Of a DNA stretch of 36,425 bases, positions 18,747-29,518 are shown in pieces. The notes beneath the pieces were generated by a model, which was given only the letters and a program-made list of their open reading frames with translations, made no database searches and was not told the origin of the DNA. Made by a program: the position numbers and the translations under genes. Position 1 is the first letter of the stretch, and the number at the start of each line of letters is the position of its first letter. The stretch comes from Chara braunii (lineage: Eukaryota > Streptophyta > Charophyceae > Charales > Characeae). The stretch is from NCBI GenBank assembly GCA_003427395.1, contig BFEA01000006.1, forward strand, positions 1,589,754-1,626,178, written 5' to 3'.

Positions 18747-20561
18747 TTAACCTTCTAGAGGCCAAGCTTTATGTAGTGTTCGACGAGGAAGTCTGGCCTC
18801 AGGTCTCTCACCCACAGTCATACAGATTGACTCACAGCCGAGGTCTTGGACTGTGTATGGTTTCAGACTTCCGCCTGGTCCTGAAGTCGTTTGAGTACCT
18901 ACAATACAAACATACAGACATACATACAAACATACAGACAGACAGACGGACAGACAACAGAAAGACAACAGACAGACAGACAGACGGACAAACACAGAGA
19001 GAAAGAGGAAAAAAAAAGAAAAAAGGGAGAAGGGAGAGAGGAGAGAAACATACCTTGTTCTAATGGCGGTCTGCAGGAGCGACATCGATTTGTGCCTTTG
19101 TTGTCAACTGCGAAGTGGCTCCAGTTGTTGTCGTAGTATAGGCTGGAGTTGTGTCTGGTATGGTAGGCTGGGCATTGAACGTTAGGCCAGAAGAGCCACA
19201 TTGTCTTCCCTGTGGGTAATAGCAGTAGGGGTTGTTTCGGACATTCGGATTCACTGTATTGTTCTCATTTTGACGCACATTTTAGTGCTTAACATTTTCT
19301 GTTGGATACACGATTATTTGGGTTGCAATATGCCGCAACGGTATGATTCTCTGTCTATTGCTCTCACTCATATTTCTTACATATAATTATTACTATTAAT
19401 ACTATTGTTATTATTATTATTTCTGTAATCTGACTTGTCTTTTTAACACTTAGCAGACATACAAACAAATGACGATCACATTGATGACTTGCGCCCGCAG
19501 AAAACTCAGAGGCAACGTAGCAAAGAACACAGTTCAGATGCAAGCTTGCCTCGATTGGTTATGGTCAATCAACTGCACTCTGCAACTTATTCGCAAGCAC
19601 ACAAACTCCGGATCTCCCTGGATGTCCCGACACATATGTGCAAGTTCATTCTACATGCACACACTCACAATTTGCGTTTCTGCAAGCGTGACGGCTATGG
19701 ATGCTATCTTCGTCCTCCTACTAACATGCTACTCCTCAAATAGCCCATTTCGACATCGGGCATCTGCAGACCACCTCGCACGAGATGTTTGGGCAGCGCT
19801 TCTGCATGGTTTGGAGCAGAATGAATGAATGGTTGGATGCTGTCTTTTGATTTATACTTTTGTTGGTCGCTGGTCTCTCCACCGGACCCTTGGTGCACAC
19901 AGTCCCACATGGTACCCGCTGACCGGACAAAGTGCAACTGGGACAGGGTAATGCTAACTTGACATAGCTGGACTGGTCGCTTGCCCACTTGACTCTGGTC
20001 TTACATGAGCAACACTCGAAAGGTCACTTTCGGACTTTCTGGAAGTCTGTAGACTCGGCCTTTTGGGTCCGCATTAGTTGCGACCTTAACCTTTCAGGAC
20101 TGTAGCGTCCACGGCCCCGCACAACTATGACCTCTACTCGACGGACCTACAAATTGAACCCCGACAGCAACATAGACCTACGACAGACAACGGTCAACAA
20201 CCAAAACACAGGTCAAGGGTTCAAACACATACAGAAACGGTTTGATACTGTACACGGGTGCATAAGGTCTAGGGATCGAGCTCTGGGATCTGCAACTGCT
20301 ACTGCTAAGGGAAAACCGTTTTTATTATTATTATAATTATTATTATCATTATGTCTTAACCCCATCTATAACGTGTGGGTGGTCGGGATTTGATGAGAGG
20401 AGATGAGATACATACCTGATGCAAGAAGAAGGCCGGTTGTAGAGTAGGCGTCATGCACATTGATCTTCGAAGTCAAAGTGAGTTTGTTGCCAGAGTGTAG
20501 GTAGGATAACCAGGATGAGTACAGTAGACTCGACACCAGATAGTAAGAACAACATTGAATA
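18747..20561 (-). CDS. Candidate spliced gene 3' part, function unknown
   Basis: Three minus-strand blocks join in frame. 20561-20416 has acceptor aaaccctcag and donor GTATGT, and ends AYSTTGLLLAS. 19209-19054 has acceptor ttacccacag and donor GTATGT, and contains YYDNNWSHFAVDN and CRSCRPPLEQ. 18898-18747 has acceptor tgtattgtag, contains GPGGSLKPYTVQDLGCE and ends at TAA. Both junctions are phase 1 and each block is open for about 50 codons. The 155-bp second intron is almost pure pyrimidine on this strand (TCTG repeats). I recognise no domain. Caveats: the block at 19209-19054 aligns with the first block of the plus-strand candidate at 4240, but in a different frame (the one reading AQIDVAPADRH and stopping at 19060). 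A GTGAGA donor inside the last block would also let the gene continue. It may be a decayed member of the inverted repeat. Confidence 0.3.
19735..19890 (-). repeat. Dispersed repeat block, outer anchor of inverted arm B
   Basis: Reverse-complement match to about 3575-3715 (see there). It lies between the first two candidate minus-strand exons. Confidence 0.65.
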
Positions 20562-20718
20562 CTGAGGGTTTGAACAATGGCTCACGAGGTGACTATGTCG
20601 CTCTCATTTGGATGGAATCTTGGTGCATTTCAGTTCTCTACTCGTTCAAGTTATATGGACTTCTGCATGATTGATTGTAACTTAGACTTTTGTGTATCGC
20701 GTTCATTCATTTTATTGT

Positions 20719-20734
20719 ATTATTATTATTATTA

Positions 20735-20789
<55 letters not shown>
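20719..20789. repeat. (ATT)n microsatellite
   Basis: About 22 units with one ATTGTT interruption, continuing ATT-rich to 20805. Confidence 0.95.
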
Positions 20790-20791
<2 letters not shown>

Positions 20792-20809
20792 TATTATTAT
20801 TGTTATTTG

Positions 20810-21190
20810 TTGTTGTTACCATTTCATTGCCCATACCGTTTGTTCTCACCTGATTGCTAACACAATCATGTATATGCATGTGAAACCCCGTGCCTAGTTA
20901 GATCTATGGTCGACTTCGTGCACACTGGCCTAGAGCAAGTGTAAGTGCAAACAAGGTCATCTAGGCAGAAGGACATGGAGGATAAAATGCAGAGGTAGAG
21001 AGAAAAAAAGAAGGAAGAAGTCACAAAAGAGAATGAAGGAAGAGATTAGTGAAAAGGATGAGGAAAATGAGGAAGAAGAATAGAATCGCGAAAATGAGAA
21101 GACAAGCGAGGTAATTTCTCATTCCCATCCTATACACCCTTGTTTTTGCTCACCCTCTGCAGCTTTATAGATTAATTGATGCATGGATGT
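20810..21190. other. No gene seen
   Basis: Purine-rich at 20985-21100 (GAAGAA-like). Nothing else. Confidence 0.4.
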
Positions 21191-21195
21191 AGGAC

Positions 21196-21410
21196 GGGTG
21201 ATAGGATAAGGCTCTAGGGTGAGAAACATCCTATTACTCGCCTCAACGTGTATTCATATCTTAGATCGTTAGGTTGACAGACTAGAAGTGGGGTACCTCT
21301 GTGTGGGTCATCACATAGTCTGTCTAAGTCTAATAGACTAAAAACAAGTGGTAGGATTCTCATGTATGAGTCATCCTACTGCTCGATCAAATTCATACTT
21401 ACGTTTGATC
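21196..21410 (+). other. Series of hairpins with related stems
   Basis: GGGTGATAGGAT (21196-21207)/ATCCTATTACTC (21228-21239), 12 pairs with two G-U. GACAGACTA (21276-21284)/TAGTCTGTC (21316-21324), 9 perfect pairs. AGTGGTAGGAT (21347-21357)/ATCCTACTGCT (21373-21383), 11 pairs with two G-U. GATCAAA (21385-21391)/TTTGATC (21404-21410). The first and third are related copies, each followed by CTCG and an ATTCATA(C/T) loop. Confidence 0.75.
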
Positions 21411-21522
21411 GGACTATATCATAATCCTCCGTTAGAAGTCAAGTTCCTGTTGCTGAACTTCATGTAGAGGGATGTCGATAGTGAGGGAGGTGTTGATACC
21501 TTTTTGACCTGTGTGTGATTGA

Positions 21523-21658
21523 AGGTCATCCTAATCAAAAAGACTCATTTTGAGTCTATAGAAGACTACATGTTGTTGCCTTCTGGTAACAGGTCATCCT
21601 AATCAAAAAGATTGATTATGAGTCTATAGAAGACTACATGTTGTTGCGTTGTGGTGAC
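21523..21658. repeat. 68-bp tandem duplication
   Basis: AGGTCATCCTAATCAAAAAG starts both units (21523 and 21591). Unit 1 has an AGACTC/GAGTCT hairpin that substitutions have broken in unit 2. Confidence 0.9.
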
Positions 21659-21659
21659 A

Positions 21660-22399
21660 GGTTTGTTCGCCAACTCAACCCTCGTTCACCCTCTACACCC
21701 ACACTTTGCATCAACCTTGCACTAAATGACATTTCTGATTGTTCGGGTCAGTGTCTGAAGGGTTTGTGTTTGGTCAAAAGAGGTCATTGAATTACTAAGT
21801 CGAAAAAAAAATCTTTGGCAGAGAGGTTTGAAAGCAAAAGTGTGATGTGTGTGGAAGTGAATGAATGGTTGACTCTGTTAGGATTGTGAAATGCTTTTGT
21901 TTTGTCTGCAGGTCAGTAAGACGACCAACCACGTGCTATTCACTCAACTCGCATTGCTTACGCTTACTTGAGCCTCGACTCAGACATTTCGTCGACTCAT
22001 AACCTTTGTACATTTCGTTTGGATTTTCGACTTTTACCCCTTTATGTTAAATAGATTAGGACAATTGACAAAGGTGAAAGAGCGTTGTTCATATCATTTT
22101 TCTTTGAAAGGTCACGAGCCTATCTTTTATTTCTGATGACAAACCCTGAGCTTATTTTTGTTTGTGATGTTTGCTTGAAAGGCCAAAAGCCTATCGATTG
22201 TTTCTCTTTCAAAAGTTAAAGGTTCGTTCATTCTGATGTTTGTATCTGTTTGTGTAAAAATATAAAAGACATTTTCTTGGTTTTCAGTCTCAACCTTTGA
22301 ACTGTATTCTTCATGTATGTATTGATTTGAAAAAACCTAAATAGTTTATATAATTGGTCAAGTACAAGTAGGTCAGAGTAATGTATGCGCGAGAGATCG
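21660..22399. other. No gene seen
   Basis: AT-rich at the end. Two related phrases GAAAGG(T/C)C..AGCCTATC occur at about 22106 and 22177; the second is a small AGGC/GCCT hairpin. Confidence 0.4.
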
Positions 22400-22810
22400 T
22401 CTATCGAGTCGATCTGAATAGTAAATCGATCCGGGAGATCAGCGCCCCGATGTCCGACATGTAAACGGTTCAGTCTTAGGCGTTCAACCGCGCGTATACC
22501 TATGCTACGGTGATTGAGAAAACCCCATCGGCCGACCTACGTCTACAAAGGCATGTAAAAACCTTCGCATGTGGGTCGGTAGCTCAACAGGGATATGCCT
22601 ACCAAAGGGTGGTGACAGCTCCTCGGGTAGAGGTAAGTTGTACCTCTCGGCACCCCGACCTGTCGTGGGGTGTCGTGAGAGGTATAGCACGCGTGCACGG
22701 TCGGAGTGGTGACTTGTTGTTCTTCAAAAATATATCCTGCGTGACACGACCATGAGCTTCAACGCTCCCCAGCAGGGTGTGGGACCGCCGTGCGCGACAA
22801 CAGTCACACG
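22400..22810 (+). mobile_element. Hairpin-rich repeat E2, copy b
   Basis: Collinear with copy a. Nested stem-loop: outer TACCTCTC (22641-22648)/GAGAGGTA (22677-22684), inner CACCCC (22651-22656)/GGGGTG (22667-22672), loop containing CCTGTCG. The upstream stem is CCGACC/GGTCGG where copy a has CTGGTCCA/TGGACTGG. The donor-like AGAGGTAAGT is kept (GT at 22633). Confidence 0.75.
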
Positions 22811-22829
22811 TTGAAAGTCGAGGAGGCAT

Positions 22830-25599
22830 TCAAGTCGTTTTATCGCCCGGTTGGGTTTGCCCCAACCATGCAAGTGATGCTTACACCAAATTTAATCACA
22901 CCACCTGACTCTAGGTGCGTCGGTATGCTAACCCTTAAATTTACATGTGCACATTCATTATTGACAGACCCTACTTTATTTATTTCGATCACCATTTCTA
23001 CCTATGCGGTTCGGAGATATTATTAATGACCCTATTGCTTGTTGCAATGTCGTGAGCATGTACTAGATAGTTGTCCTTATTCATACGCCTTATCCTCAAT
23101 GGTTAAGTGAAGGTGATGTGTTTTCCTTCCCAGTATTAAAATCGCACCCTATGTGATATGGGCTATTGCCTTGACAGCTTGCACGACAAGCTCCCGGCGA
23201 CCCACGACTAATGTATGTCGCAAGTACTGATAGTTTAACATCAGTGCCTAGACCTGACGAGCAAGATAATTGGCATGAGTCTGGACGTGTGTTGTCAAAA
23301 GATGCATAAAATTACAATTGAAACTTCATTTTAATCATGACTTTCTACACCTCTTCACAACGTTCACATTCGGGTTTTATTATTTATTTATTTATTAAAA
23401 AGGTTCGTGTCACACTTCCATGCAGTGCAGTACAAAGGCAATGCTGAAGATATCGAGTAGTAGCCCATAAAAAATCATCTTATTTCAGATGGCCTGATGG
23501 ACCAATAACTATATGTTAAACGGATTCACATATAAACTAAACTCGATCTTAACCTAAAGGTCGAAAAAGGTTTTTTTTTTTTTTTTTTTTAATCTTTATT
23601 GTCTCTGCCCACATGGATCGACGTCGTACATTCCATTTTGTTTTCAACAATATATATATAAAAAAATAAATAACGGGGTCATAGTCATCTATGAACTAGC
23701 ATTAGGGATCAGTTCATAGTCGTGTGAATAATCAACAACATATAAATATTTTACCTTAAAAAAAATTTGTGGGCATTGATTCACCATTATAGACCTTCGT
23801 TCATTATACAATACGTATAAAATAACAAACATCTGAGTATTAATGGACCTGTAATTTATGAGGGTTTTTAGAGTACCATCAGAGGACAGTCTATAACTGT
23901 GTTAATTTTAAGACGGTTGGCAAAAACTTAGTCTAAAAATCTCACACATTTTTTTACTACATTTCATTCAAGTTTTAAATTATCAGAACAACAGTAATAC
24001 TCGGTCTGATCCTATTGTTGTTGCATTCCATGACAATGTGATATTTCATGACATATAAAATGTTTATTACATAAAATTCACTGGGATATTCCTCATGATC
24101 TTTACACCATGAAAAAAATTAGAAAACGTTTCAATCAACTTCTAGTGTCTGTTCAACACTGCCTTAAAGTTTGACAGTGTTGGTTACATAATTGTCGAAA
24201 ACTATGTTGAACCAACATTGATTTTTTTTCGTTCACACCATAATGTATGTCAACAGATAAAACAAATCCTACTCAAAATTCAACGTTGCACCAATGTTTA
24301 AAAAATACAAAAAATCGTTTGAATGCTCATTGTTGGTTTATTTGGTTGTTATATCACTTGTGCACTCAGTCACAAGCTCGTTCCACTTATTCACTCAATA
24401 CGCTTGTTTGAACACACTCTCTGTCTCTTCCTTCCGCTTCAGCATTTTTTTTTTTTTTAATCTGATGATTGTGATTTTCTTTCTCTGTCTCGCTTACTTC
24501 AAATCACTTCGTTTGCTTGAACTTCACCTTCCCAATCATATAAATTATTATTTAAAATAAAACATATCTAACTGAAATTTATACTTCAAACACGAATGAA
24601 TTAAATAGTAAAAAAATTTTGAAAAAAATAATAATAATTTTGAATCGTATGTCACATGTGAGAATCGATAGATCGTTAATCAACATTATCACTAGCTCTA
24701 GAGATAATGTTATCACTCATCTTCGTCGTCACGATCTTTGTTTGCTTTCGATAGTAAACTTTAACTCTTTCTTACTTTCATAGATAAAGATTTTATCGTA
24801 TCTCCGTAGTTGTTTTTTACCTCTGATGATTTTTTTTTTTCTTTATATTGAACGTTCCCACTCATATTTCCACTCACGCTCTTGATCTGAATTTTTCTTG
24901 CATTTTTTCTCTTGATCGTTTTCATGCTCGTACTTGCTTGCCCAATTTCATGTTTGCACTTTTGCTTTTGCTCGGGATCACATTTTTTATCTTGCTAACT
25001 CTAGTGTTCACGTTATTGCTCTTGCTCGCAATTGCGCTTGTACTCATGATTGTGCTCCTTGTTGCTGCTCTTTTTGCTCTTACGTTTCTGTTTTTGCTGA
25101 TATTATTGATCTCTCTTGTTGCTTTCTTCCACTTACTCGCTTAAAATTTGCTCCGGAGATCGCTCGCTTGCCCACAATTTCTTCGCTGTTCTTTTTTAGA
25201 TCTCATTTCTACTCTTCAACTCACAGATGCAACAACCTTCTGCCTTTGCATTACCTTACTGATATTTATTTGCACATCTGTTTAGGATTACGTTCCCATT
25301 ATATGTAGATGTGAAATTAGTGTCATAATCCAAACGGATTTCGTGTAGAGTTGATGATAAATGAATTGATCATTGTCCCCTTATTTTTTCTTATGATATC
25401 GTTAAGATTAATGTATTAAATTCAATCTCTTCTCTGCTAATAACGCCTCGTTTTCTAATTTGAAAGGATCACTGCATTCTTGGTTGTTCCTAATTGATGA
25501 AGGATTTGCTCCATAAGTGAAGACAAATGAAGACAAATCAATATTTCTCGTACATAAAAAAATTAAAAAAATACAACATAGTAAAAAAAAAAAAAAACG
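22830..25599. other. AT-rich region, no gene seen
   Basis: Nearly 2.8 kb without a supportable feature. Homopolymer A/T runs lie at about 23572-23590 and 24447-24458. The open frames at 24294 and 24848 are Leu/Phe-rich, low-complexity and unsupported. Confidence 0.5.
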
Positions 25600-26600
25600 G
25601 ATGATAAAATATAACATCTAAGTTATTTGTGATGCCAACTGTTGTTATGGGTAGCCTAAGTTTTAATTAATTCAACCAACTTTACTTACGAGGTCACGGT
25701 TCAGTTCCCTAAGAGCATCACAATTTGTTGTGTTCCTCATTACTCTCAATGCCACATGCTTTATCCCCTTTGAGTTCCCTCTTTTTCACTATAAATAATT
25801 GAGTTACTTTATTGCTTCGCGAAGAAGAAACTATCCCATATACTATTTTAGAAGTAATTGATAATGAAATTGAAACTCACCGCCGTCTCTGAGGTAGTTC
25901 CGTTTTAATAATGAGTTCGCTTTAATTTTTCATCTAATACAACGAGGATGTCGATTCAAATTTGATTACTACCAGCAATCCGAATTAGATCAGACCATCC
26001 ATAATAAAATTTTATCCAACCCGACAATCGACCACTTTCTATTGGTTTAGTTGTCTGGGGGGGACCATTTATAATTTTAGTTTGTGCTCACGCATCGTGA
26101 GGTCTCAAAAACTAACCCTTAAGCTTCTATGAACACCGCTAACTTTTATTGGTCGACGACCATATCCCTTAATCGACTCGATTATGGAGACGTGTTTTAT
26201 GGTAATATTAATCTGGGATTAATATTAGGCAAAATTGTAATTCTTCATCAATTTCGTATGCATATTGCAGATATGTCTGACTTGGATTAAAGTGAAAGGA
26301 CCCCTTGACCTTTGCAGTCGAGGGAACATTGATAATCTTATACTACAATCTTTTAGTTACGCGTCATACCGAGAGAGGCGTTAAGTTATAAAACATACTT
26401 GGTTACTAAGCAAAACCAATATTTTGAATTTTATACTTATACTCTGATTATCAACCCTAATCAATTGGACCTTGTCAACTTACCCAACCCCTCAACCTCT
26501 ATGGCCAAGGAATCCGTTTATAACTCGTTGCGCCAAGGCATGCGCATTCTTTATTTAAACTGGTTTCCCTACTTTTAAATCACAAATTCGTTTCCTAACC
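25600..26600 (+). mobile_element. Decayed third copy of repeat E1
   Basis: Four patches match arms A and B in order: GATGCCAACTG near 25631; CGAGGTCACGGTTCAGTTCC near 25689 (the B-box-like region); CCCCTTGAC/GTCGAGGG hairpin near 26300; and CCTCAACCTCTATGGCCAAGG to AACTGG near 26490-26563. It is heavily mutated, with CpG-to-TpG/CpA changes that spoil one hairpin. Confidence 0.5.
26203..26227. repeat. Perfect 11-bp hairpin
   Basis: TAATATTAATC/GATTAATATTA with loop TGG. Confidence 0.9.
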
Positions 26601-26839
26601 AAAAATTTCCGACGCCTCCATTAATGCGTCACGCTAAATAGGGGTCGGGGAAGTGAATGCCTGATCGAAGTTGAAGGAACGAACATAATATATAAAGCAT
26701 AAAAATAAAAACTATTCATAAAAAAATAACAAAGAAAAAAAAAATCTTATTCATTAAAAAAAATAAACGTGAAGATTCATTACGCATGCAAAGAGAGAGA
26801 GAGAAAAAAAAAATAAAAATAAAAAAAAATCGTCGTGTC

Positions 26840-27030
26840 TAGGGTCCCTGTGCAGCGGGTGGAGGTAAGTTTTACCTTGCAAGGCTCTATTTTGTCGCAT
26901 AGGCTCATGAGAGGTATAGTTGGCGCACTTGGCCAGAGGGACTCTGCTCCAACGCTTTTGCGTATTGAATGTCAAAATTATGGGTAACGCGGATTGAAGG
27001 ATCTTCATGTGGGACCAATGCGCTCGACAA
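26840..27030 (+). mobile_element. Hairpin-rich repeat E2, copy c (partial)
   Basis: Keeps GGTGGAGGTAAGT (GT at 26865). The nested stem-loop has outer TACCTT (26873-26878)/GAGGTA (26911-26916), inner CTAT (26887-26890)/ATAG (26899-26902) and loop TTTGTCGC. It also keeps the 3' phrase TGTGGGACC..TGCGCTCGACAAC. The phrase recurs, altered, at about 27088-27125. The copy sits between two pieces of a decayed E1 copy, suggesting insertion into it. Confidence 0.7.
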
Positions 27031-27514
27031 CGGCAACTCGCTGACTCCTTATTTCTCTCTGTGTCTATTTGTTTCTCTTTCCCTCTCATGTGGGATCTTA
27101 ATATGAGACCGATACGCTCGATAGCAGTAGCACGACGTTCGTAACTTTTGAAATGAGAATGAATCTCCAGCGACAGGTGAGAAAATTTATTCTCATTTTC
27201 CTTTTTTTTTTTTTATCTCTCTTCCTGCCTTGCCACCCCCCCTCCTCCCCCCCCCAACAACGCAAAAAGATGGAGATAACTATTTTTCCTACTTTATTTC
27301 CATTTTGTTTTTTCTCATAAAGAAAAAAGTTTAGTGTTTCGTTGTTTTTTCGTTCGTTTTCCCATTTTTTTGAGTTTTTTCATTTGTTGTAGAAAAACGA
27401 AGGTTGGGGAAGTGAGCGTCCGGTAACTCCAAACTCGGCGCAAATCTGGTATACTTGTCGACCGAGGCTCAGACTTGATAGTTGAGAGTTATTGGTGGTT
27501 TAACCGAAAGGTTG

Positions 27515-27640
27515 TTATGTCAGATGTAAAAACACGGAGAAACACCTTTGTAAGGTGTTTTGTTCTGATACGGTATTACCCATATGGCATCCGCACGTAG
27601 CGCCTGAGCCATTATTGGGTTGTCCGTACATACCGCATGA
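27515..27640 (+). mobile_element. E1 fragment with altered hairpin
   Basis: Aligns with 7650-7730. The hairpin is AAACACCTT (27540-27548)/AAGGTGTTT (27552-27560), nine perfect pairs, where arm A has AAATACCCTT/AAGGGTATTT. Pairing is kept through a one-base register shift. Confidence 0.65.
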
Positions 27641-27721
27641 GGTTTGTTGGAGGCTGAGGACCCAAAAACGTATGACATGCAGATCCACATGTCCCAACTG
27701 GGACGTCCCCCCCCTCTAGTT

Positions 27722-27798
27722 GATGTAGCTCAGTAGTTAGAGCACCGGTTGAAAATGCGCATTGTGGTATGAGGTTGCAAGTTTAAAACTCCGCAGCG
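27722..27798 (+). pseudogene. tRNA-like head, possible SINE
   Basis: GTAGCTCAGTAGTTAGAGCACC matches a tRNA D-arm and Pol III box A, with GCTC (27728-27731) pairing GAGC (27740-27743). About 30 bases on, GAGGTTGCAAGTTTAAAACTCC resembles a degraded T-arm/box B. Acceptor and anticodon stems do not pair, so it is not a functional tRNA. The following 27800-28080 contains CGCAGGTAAGT and unknown sequence. Confidence 0.45.
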
Positions 27799-28120
27799 TT
27801 GTGCATGGACACCGGCAGGGCGTTAGAATGACGCACGACTGGACACACACCGCCTTGGGATGACGCAGGTAAGTTATTACAGACACTGCCTGCGCACCAC
27901 CCAAGGGGTAGTCCATGGTTGTTGTATGTGGGGACTGGGCGATGGTGGGTATCCTGATGTTCTTGGTCTACGGGGTTGTCATAAGACTGCGGGGTGGCTC
28001 ACATAGTTCGGTTTACTTGAGCCCAGCATAGCACAGCTACATACTATTTCATAGTGTATGTCAATAGGTTAGGTCACTTGCACGATTCATATAAGGTCCT
28101 GTGTTCGATAGCAGACTATA

Positions 28121-28725
28121 ACCTAGGGCTGGTCATCCTCTTAGTACATGGTCAAAGGATTGAGGCTGGCATAGCAGTTCCTTAGTACGGGATGTCGGGA
28201 GTGTCAGGAGATAGTGCACTTTACTGCAGGGCCGAAACCAGCTCCAGAGACATACGAGGGAACAAAGGATTGTCTGCTCTCATATTACCATACAACATAG
28301 GGCTTAGAGATTATTTAGGGTCAATACATACAGTCCATGATTCATGATTGAGGGTGGGCTATCCTCCTAGTACATACCTTAGAGTTGAGGCTGGCATAGC
28401 AGTCCTTAGTACGGATGTCGGGGGTGTCAGGAGATACTGCACCTTACCGCGGGGCTGGAACGGGCTCCGGGGAACGGAGTATCCCCATCTCTCTACCATC
28501 AACATCATAGTACACTGTAGTAAAAAGACAACATAAGGATAAAGAAACTCAGTCCATAACTCATGACCTAGGGTTGACTATCCTCCTAGTACGTAGCATA
28601 GGGTTGAGGCTGGCATAGCAGTTCCTTAGTACGGGATGTCGAGGGTGTCATGGCCGGAACGGGCTCCAGAGACATACGAGGGAATAAAGGATACCCAGCT
28701 CTCTAGCATCACCACACAACTAAGC
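28121..28725. repeat. Three-unit 225-bp tandem repeat
   Basis: GAGGCTGGCATAGCAG recurs at 28162, 28387 and 28616. Each unit begins with TCCTCCTAGTAC-like text and contains GGATGTCG, GGTGTCA and (A)CGGGCTCC. Unit 3 has a deletion. Confidence 0.9.
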
Positions 28726-29344
28726 TAGATGGGAGTCACTCTGCACCCTCATGAAGACCTGTAGTAGCATGTTCAAACCTAGCGCCCGAAGTCCCCGTGC
28801 AATCAGGCTTGCACGGCGTCTGCTTCAACCAGGGCTGAGCAGGGGGTAGGCATCTCTGCTTAGCCCCGGTACCTGCAACCGCTGTCTGGTCAGGTCACCC
28901 CGCCAAGATGGCAATGGGTGATGGTCCTGGGTGGTTAACACTAGGGTAGGACAGGTGGGGTGGGGGTGCGCCAGGGCAAAAAGATAAGAGGAAGGGTGGG
29001 TGGGGTCTTCAGAGGGGTTCATCTGGACAACCGAGTGAACCGAGTGTAGTGCTGTCGTGCGTTCATGCCTTTCTTTTCCTCACAAGGGCAGAGCGCTACG
29101 GTGGGTCCCACCGGCGCTATGCTTGTGATAAGCTTCATGTCTTTTTCACACGGAAATATAGCCAGTGGGCCTGCCCGTATCTAGTCGCAAAAGACGACCG
29201 AAACTTCTCACGTGAGTAACCGCCGCAAGACGACCGAGCCCAGGTTGTTGTAGAGGTGGGATACTAGACGGATGGCAGTCACCCACAGTACTCGGCCTGG
29301 CAATCTGATTCCGACAATCAACACTCCTGAGAGATGAAAGACTG
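28726..29344. other. No gene seen
   Basis: GC-richer DNA; no feature recognised apart from a GTGGG-rich patch near 28950. Confidence 0.4.
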
Positions 29345-29518
29345 CGACGGCGTGGCATCGGCCCTTGGCCCGTCTCAGGGGCTAGGTCCCACTTACACGA
29401 ATTAAGCGATATTGACCGTACATAGAAAAGATCGACGGCCAGAATCTCTTAATCCGTGCAAGTGGGACCTTGCCCCTGTTCAGCCCTCACATTGGCCGCA
29501 TTCGGCCCGTCGCCGTCG
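29345..29518. ncRNA. Long foldback, possible small-RNA precursor
   Basis: 29376-29406 pairs with 29448-29478 over 31 positions with only three mismatches (core GGTCCCACTT against AAGTGGGACC), around a 41-base loop. After an imperfect stretch the arms pair again as CGACGGCG (29345-29352)/CGCCGTCG (29511-29518). Length and stem quality fit a plant miRNA or hairpin-siRNA precursor. The sequence gives no evidence of transcription or of which strand would be used. Confidence 0.4.

Noticed and set aside
19489-19743. Plus frame ending FCKRDGYGCYLRPP, faintly like a Helitron zinc-finger segment
   Set aside because: Too short and loose, no helicase or Rep motifs nearby, and it overlaps the minus-strand repeat block.
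24294-25308. Leu/Phe-rich frames resembling membrane proteins
   Set aside because: AT-rich low-complexity DNA, no splice or start context, no homology recognised.
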